From Acidobacteriota bacterium (GTDB taxonomy: Bacteria > Acidobacteriota > Terriglobia > Terriglobales > Acidobacteriaceae): a DNA stretch of 48,138 nucleotides. The DNA is taken from NCBI GenBank assembly GCA_013289875.1, contig JABCZC010000036.1, positions 1 through 48,138 of the forward strand, given 5' to 3'. A program made the position numbers and the translations under genes. Below are positions 45,701 through 48,138 of this stretch, in pieces (the stretch's first letter is position 1; each line of letters opens with the position of its first letter). The notes beneath the pieces are model-generated. The model was not told the origin of the DNA. It searched no databases and saw nothing but the letters and a program-made list of their open reading frames with translations.

Positions 45701-47506
45701 CGCCTGCCAATCGCGCGCATCCTCGACCATGGCATATGGCACGCCCTCCTTTTGCAGAAAGCGGGTGCGAAGCGATTCATGCCTTTCGACAAGGGCTTTG
45801 AGCGATCTCTCCAGCGCATCTCGTCTCAGAGGTCCGTCAATGGTAAGCGCAATCGCAATGTTGTAGACAGGATTCCCGGGGTCCAGTTGATTCAGGAACC
45901 AGAGGCGTCGCTGTGATCTTGAAAGCGGATGCCCGCCCGCAGGCAATGTCTCCTTTCCCCCGGCCAGGATCATCTGGCGCACTTCGTTGGAAAGCGGGAC
46001 TTCCTGGATGGTGAGCGAAGGATCAGCTAACACATAGCGGAGAAAGTCGAGATAGTCCGATTGAATCTCGCGGATCGTTTCTTCGTCGAGGATATCGGTG
46101 TTGTATTCAAAGTCGCATCGGTATCCATCACCATCGGGCCAGATTTCTACCGCGAGATCCGCGCGTGCAATCCCTGGATCCACCTGCTCCGGTTCGACCC
46201 TCAGCCCCGGGAGAAGGAGACCCGCCATCGGCACATTTTGCACGGTGAACATGACCTGCACCACCGGGCTGTGACTTAGGCTGCGTTTAGGCTGGAGATT
46301 CTCGACCAACAGATCGAATGGGACATCCTGGTGGGCGTAAGCGAATGTCGCACTCTCTCGCACTCTTGTGAGCAAGTCATAGAAGCTCGGTGCTCCGCTC
46401 AGGTCCGTCCGAAGGACGAGTGTGTTGACGAAGAATCCGACCAGCGACTCGAGTTCCTGCCTTTGCCGATTCGCAGTCGCACTGCCGACGACGATGTCTT
46501 CCAGGCCGGTATATCGAGAGAGCAAAGCCTTGAACGCAGCAAGAAGCAACATGAACGGCGTGGTGCCGGTATTGCGGCATAGGTCGCGAATGCGCTCGCC
46601 AACAGATGCGTCAATGGCGAGTGCAATTCGTTTTCCGTTAAAAGTCTGCACGGCCGGCCGGCGCCGGTTTCCGGCCAGGTCCAGAATCGGTAAAGAGCCC
46701 GCGAGACGTTCGCGCCAGAATGGCGTTTGCCTCTCGGCTGCCCTCTGTCCCTCGCTTTGCTCCCAACGGACATAATCTTTGTACTGAAAATCGATGGCGG
46801 GAACCCCGGGCTGCTCTCCGGTGGTCAGCGCGGCGTAATGCGCTCCCAGTTCTTTCGAAATAATACCAAGCGACCAGCCATCGGCAACGATGTGATGAAC
46901 GACCAGCAGGAGCAAGTGGCGCTCCTCGGAAATTCGGAAGAGCGTAGCATTAAAGAGCGATTCGGCTCCCAGATCAAAGGGCTGTCGCGCCGCGATGCCA
47001 GCCATCTTTCGCGCTTCACTTTCAGCCACGGCTTCAGGAACAGACGACAGATTAACGAAAGCGCTCTTCCATGCCGCTCCATCATGCACGCGGGCGAACG
47101 GAACTCCGTTCCGCTGATAAAACGAGGTGCGCAGCGGCTCGTGCCGCTCGACCAGCGCTTGCAGGGATCGCTCTAGCGCATCGCGATTCAACTCTCCGAT
47201 GAGCCTCAGGGCGACTACAACGTTATAGACGGGACTCGCCGGATCCATTTGCGCGAGAAACCAGAGCCTGCGCTGTGAGCGAGAAAGAGGCAGATCGGAC
47301 AAAACGCCATGTCCGTTTGCCGAAGCCTCCAGAGGAGCCGGCTCACGCAGGAAGGCCAGGATTTCCTGCTTGCGTTCGGCGAGTTGCCGCCTGATCTCCG
47401 CCGTTATCGCTCCTTTCGGTGCGTTGCAGATCAAGCGCTCACCATCGAGCGACAAAAGCACACCGAGGGATCGTAGGTCGGACAGGAACTGAACCAAAGG
47501 CTTCAT
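42785..47506 (-). CDS. Non-ribosomal peptide synthetase (TubC docking-C-C-A-T)
   Basis: The protein of 1573 residues starts with a TubC-type N-terminal docking domain (1-54: LLSLDGERLICNAPKGAI). Two condensation domains follow without a carrier between them: C1 (72-500) with HHIVADG (H204, H205, D209) and C2 (526-960) with HHIISDA (H658, H659, D663). The adenylation domain (985-1470) has YTSGSTGNPKG, NLYGPTETT, YRTGDLARY and NGKVDRK. The thiolation domain has LGGHSL (S1522). Binding-pocket residues read by alignment to GrsA are D, I, L, Q, M, C, L, I, W, K, resembling glycine-type codes. It should accept a polyketide from the upstream ACP and add one amino acid. The upstream PKS overlaps by 4 bases (ATGA). 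No epimerase or thioesterase is present. Confidence 0.93.
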   Translation of the reverse strand: MKPLVQFLSDLRSLGVLLSLDGERLICNAPKGAITAEIRRQLAERKQEILAFLREPAPLEASANGHGVLSDLPLSRSQRRLWFLAQMDPASPVYNVVVALRLIGELNRDALERSLQALVERHEPLRTSFYQRNGVPFARVHDGAAWKSAFVNLSSVPEAVAESEARKMAGIAARQPFDLGAESLFNATLFRISEERHLLLLVVHHIVADGWSLGIISKELGAHYAALTTGEQPGVPAIDFQYKDYVRWEQSEGQRAAERQTPFWRERLAGSLPILDLAGNRRRPAVQTFNGKRIALAIDASVGERIRDLCRNTGTTPFMLLLAAFKALLSRYTGLEDIVVGSATANRQRQELESLVGFFVNTLVLRTDLSGAPSFYDLLTRVRESATFAYAHQDVPFDLLVENLQPKRSLSHSPVVQVMFTVQNVPMAGLLLPGLRVEPEQVDPGIARADLAVEIWPDGDGYRCDFEYNTDILDEETIREIQSDYLDFLRYVLADPSLTIQEVPLSNEVRQMILAGGKETLPAGGHPLSRSQRRLWFLNQLDPGNPVYNIAIALTIDGPLRRDALERSLKALVERHESLRTRFLQKEGVPYAMVEDARDWQADFVDYSFLSPAMQQAEVLRFAQQAARKPFSLDQESLFRATLLRKNPDQHVLILVMHHIISDAWSLGVLARELGVFYESFLKRRELSLSPLQFQFRDFVAWEQQGAESSYAADMQYWRQQLAGELPLLELPTDYARPSLQTFQGQRATIYISADLADRLQQVSRAHNATFFMVLLAAFNVLLRHYSGQEDILIGTPTAGRLKSEFEGIVGFFINNLVLRTDLGGNPSFVELVQRVRKTALEAFEHQSVPFDQLVEELQPERSLDRSPIFQVLFTLQNAPLPPLRLDDLEMKPIDFQSLHARYDLAVDIYPFEGNYRCDFEFNTDIYVGKTVQQMQQHYLRLLEAVASDPATPIHSLSLLSEAERHQIVEEWNRTGIPASFYATVPEWFQAQAAKSPDAQALVFGERSITYAELDAQSNKLADVLRARGVVRETVVGVFLHRSAEMVVALLGILKAGGAYLPLDPQLPPQRIEFLLSDAAVPLIVTQSKLRYTLPDSGAALLMIDQPISDQIGASAEQPLKDEPASEDLAYLIYTSGSTGNPKGTEIPHGALVNLLASMLREPGLGTEDTLVAITTLSFDIAGLEIFGPLVCGAKLVLASREQVLDPELLASLLEESEATVMQATPSTWRMLVEAGWMGSANLRMWCGGEALRPDLAESLLSRGRELWNLYGPTETTIWSAAHRVKSGENPILIGRPVGNTRMYILGLDGQPVPRGVPGELYIAGAGVARGYWRQPALTKARFLPDPFDADPGRQMYRTGDLARYRADGQIQLIGRTDHQVKLRGHRIELGEIEVVIERHPEVLQAVVALHGEGSGQELIAYIKHSHGSEDDGHLRSWLKEQLPDYMVPSAFISLAEIPLTPNGKVDRKRLPKPQTSTRAGSTPTALPRNRLEEQLAEVWSEILRVDRVGIRDNFFDLGGHSLLLIRVHSRLRQELDADIAVIDLFRYPTIESMASWLDRRRHSVAVAAGVNS

Positions 47507-48138
47507 ATGGCCAGCTCCTCATATTCAGGGGAGTCGGGTTGCAGCCGAGCGCCGTGACTGTCGCTCACAAGCCGTGCATTCAGATACATTGCTGCCGAAT
47601 CCAGAGTCGGAAATTCGAAAAAGAAGTTCGGAGTCAGCGTCAAGCCCGACTCCTTCTGCAGCCCATTTTTGAGTTCAAGAGCCATCAACGAGTCGAGTCC
47701 AAGCTCCGCGAGCGGCTGATCGTCACGAAGAGCAAAAGCTGGTCCCAGGCCGAGCGCCCTGACAATTCGATCCCGCAAATACTGCTTGATAATTTCCAGG
47801 CGATTCTGAGGAAGCGCGTTCGCCAACTGCGCATTCAATGTAACTGTGGGCTCAGGGAAAGGTTCGTTCTTTTCAGCTGGCAGGAAATTCTCAAACAATG
47901 GCCAGTCTCGTGATGTGTGACCCAACGCAAGATAGGTCTGCCAATCGATCGCCACAGCCGACACTTCAGCCACCCCGCTGGCCATTGCCTGTTCAAGAAG
48001 CTCAATTCCCTTCTCAGGAGAAAGAGGGCTCAATCCCAATCGCGCAGCGCGGCCCGTATCATTCATGCGAGCCGCCGCGCCGATGTCCGACCATGGACCC
48101 CAGGCAATCGTGATGGATGGAAGCCCTTCTCGGTGACG
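47503..48138 (-). CDS. Type I polyketide synthase, C-terminal KR and ACP only (continues beyond window)
   Basis: The frame stays open to the right edge; its last 24 in-window codons read GLPSITIAWGPWSDIGAAAR, the typical end of a KR domain, so the ATG at 48066 is internal. After the KR tail (LSPEKGIELLEQAM, AVAIDWQTY) comes an ACP with LAELGLDSLMALELKNGL. The C-terminus RLQPDSPEYEELAI is acidic and likely docks to the TubC-type domain of the next protein. It supplies the chain to the NRPS. Its stop overlaps the NRPS start by 4 bases. KS, AT and any other domains lie outside the window. Confidence 0.9.
   Translation of the reverse strand, partial: RHREGLPSITIAWGPWSDIGAAARMNDTGRAARLGLSPLSPEKGIELLEQAMASGVAEVSAVAIDWQTYLALGHTSRDWPLFENFLPAEKNEPFPEPTVTLNAQLANALPQNRLEIIKQYLRDRIVRALGLGPAFALRDDQPLAELGLDSLMALELKNGLQKESGLTLTPNFFFEFPTLDSAAMYLNARLVSDSHGARLQPDSPEYEELAI

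Noticed and set aside
47503..48066. Short stand-alone ACP gene starting at ATG 48066
   Set aside because: The frame continues upstream to the window edge and encodes the conserved end of a KR domain, so this is the C-terminus of a larger PKS.

Overview
The window looks like a chromosomal segment of an Acidobacteriota-type soil bacterium. This is inferred from gene content: a lipoprotein with Ig-like repeats and an ASH-type domain, a glycosyltransferase-methyltransferase fusion, several GT39-like membrane proteins, and moderately high GC with frequent TTG and GTG starts. There are 24 supported protein-coding genes, two of them cut by the window edges. No rRNA, tRNA, CRISPR array, insertion sequence or phage gene was recognised.

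Layout. (1) 1-1047: the N-terminal part of a secreted lipoprotein. (2) 1410-15638: surface-polysaccharide and glycan genes. These are a GT4 glycosyltransferase, a polysaccharide deacetylase overlapping a formyltransferase, a GT2-methyltransferase fusion followed by three tandem paralogous GT39-like integral-membrane transferases, another GT39-like membrane protein, and a WbpM/CapD-type nucleotide-sugar dehydratase. (3) 16408-29999: an osmoadaptation block. A leftward unit otsA-otsB-ABC exporter-cyclic glucan synthase stands back to back with a rightward treS and a small multi-helix membrane protein. Here OtsA carries a membrane sensor-like and HAMP-like N-terminus, TreS is fused to a GT-A-like domain, and the cyclic glucan synthase lacks the usual C-terminal GH94 half. 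(4) 30195-38089: a tripartite heavy-metal-type RND efflux operon (TolC, adaptor, pump), divergent from a histidine kinase and response regulator pair. The region between them holds three TATCTTT repeats spaced two helical turns apart. (5) 38208-48138: a leftward polyketide/non-ribosomal peptide assembly line, in the order PKS (KR-ACP end only), NRPS (TubC docking-C-C-A-T), PKS (KS-AT-KR-ACP). The genes overlap by 4 and 1 bases. No thioesterase or other release domain is visible.

How the genes work together (inference). The GT2 enzyme probably makes polyprenyl-phosphate sugars that the GT39-like proteins use as donors outside the membrane. The WbpM-like enzyme, deacetylase and formyltransferase would supply or modify amino sugars. 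OtsA and OtsB make trehalose, TreS interconverts maltose and trehalose, and the glucan synthase plus ABC exporter would provide a periplasmic osmoregulated glucan. The assembly line would add one amino acid, possibly glycine, to a polyketide and extend it with one malonyl-derived ketoreduced unit. The acceptor or release partner is missing from this window.
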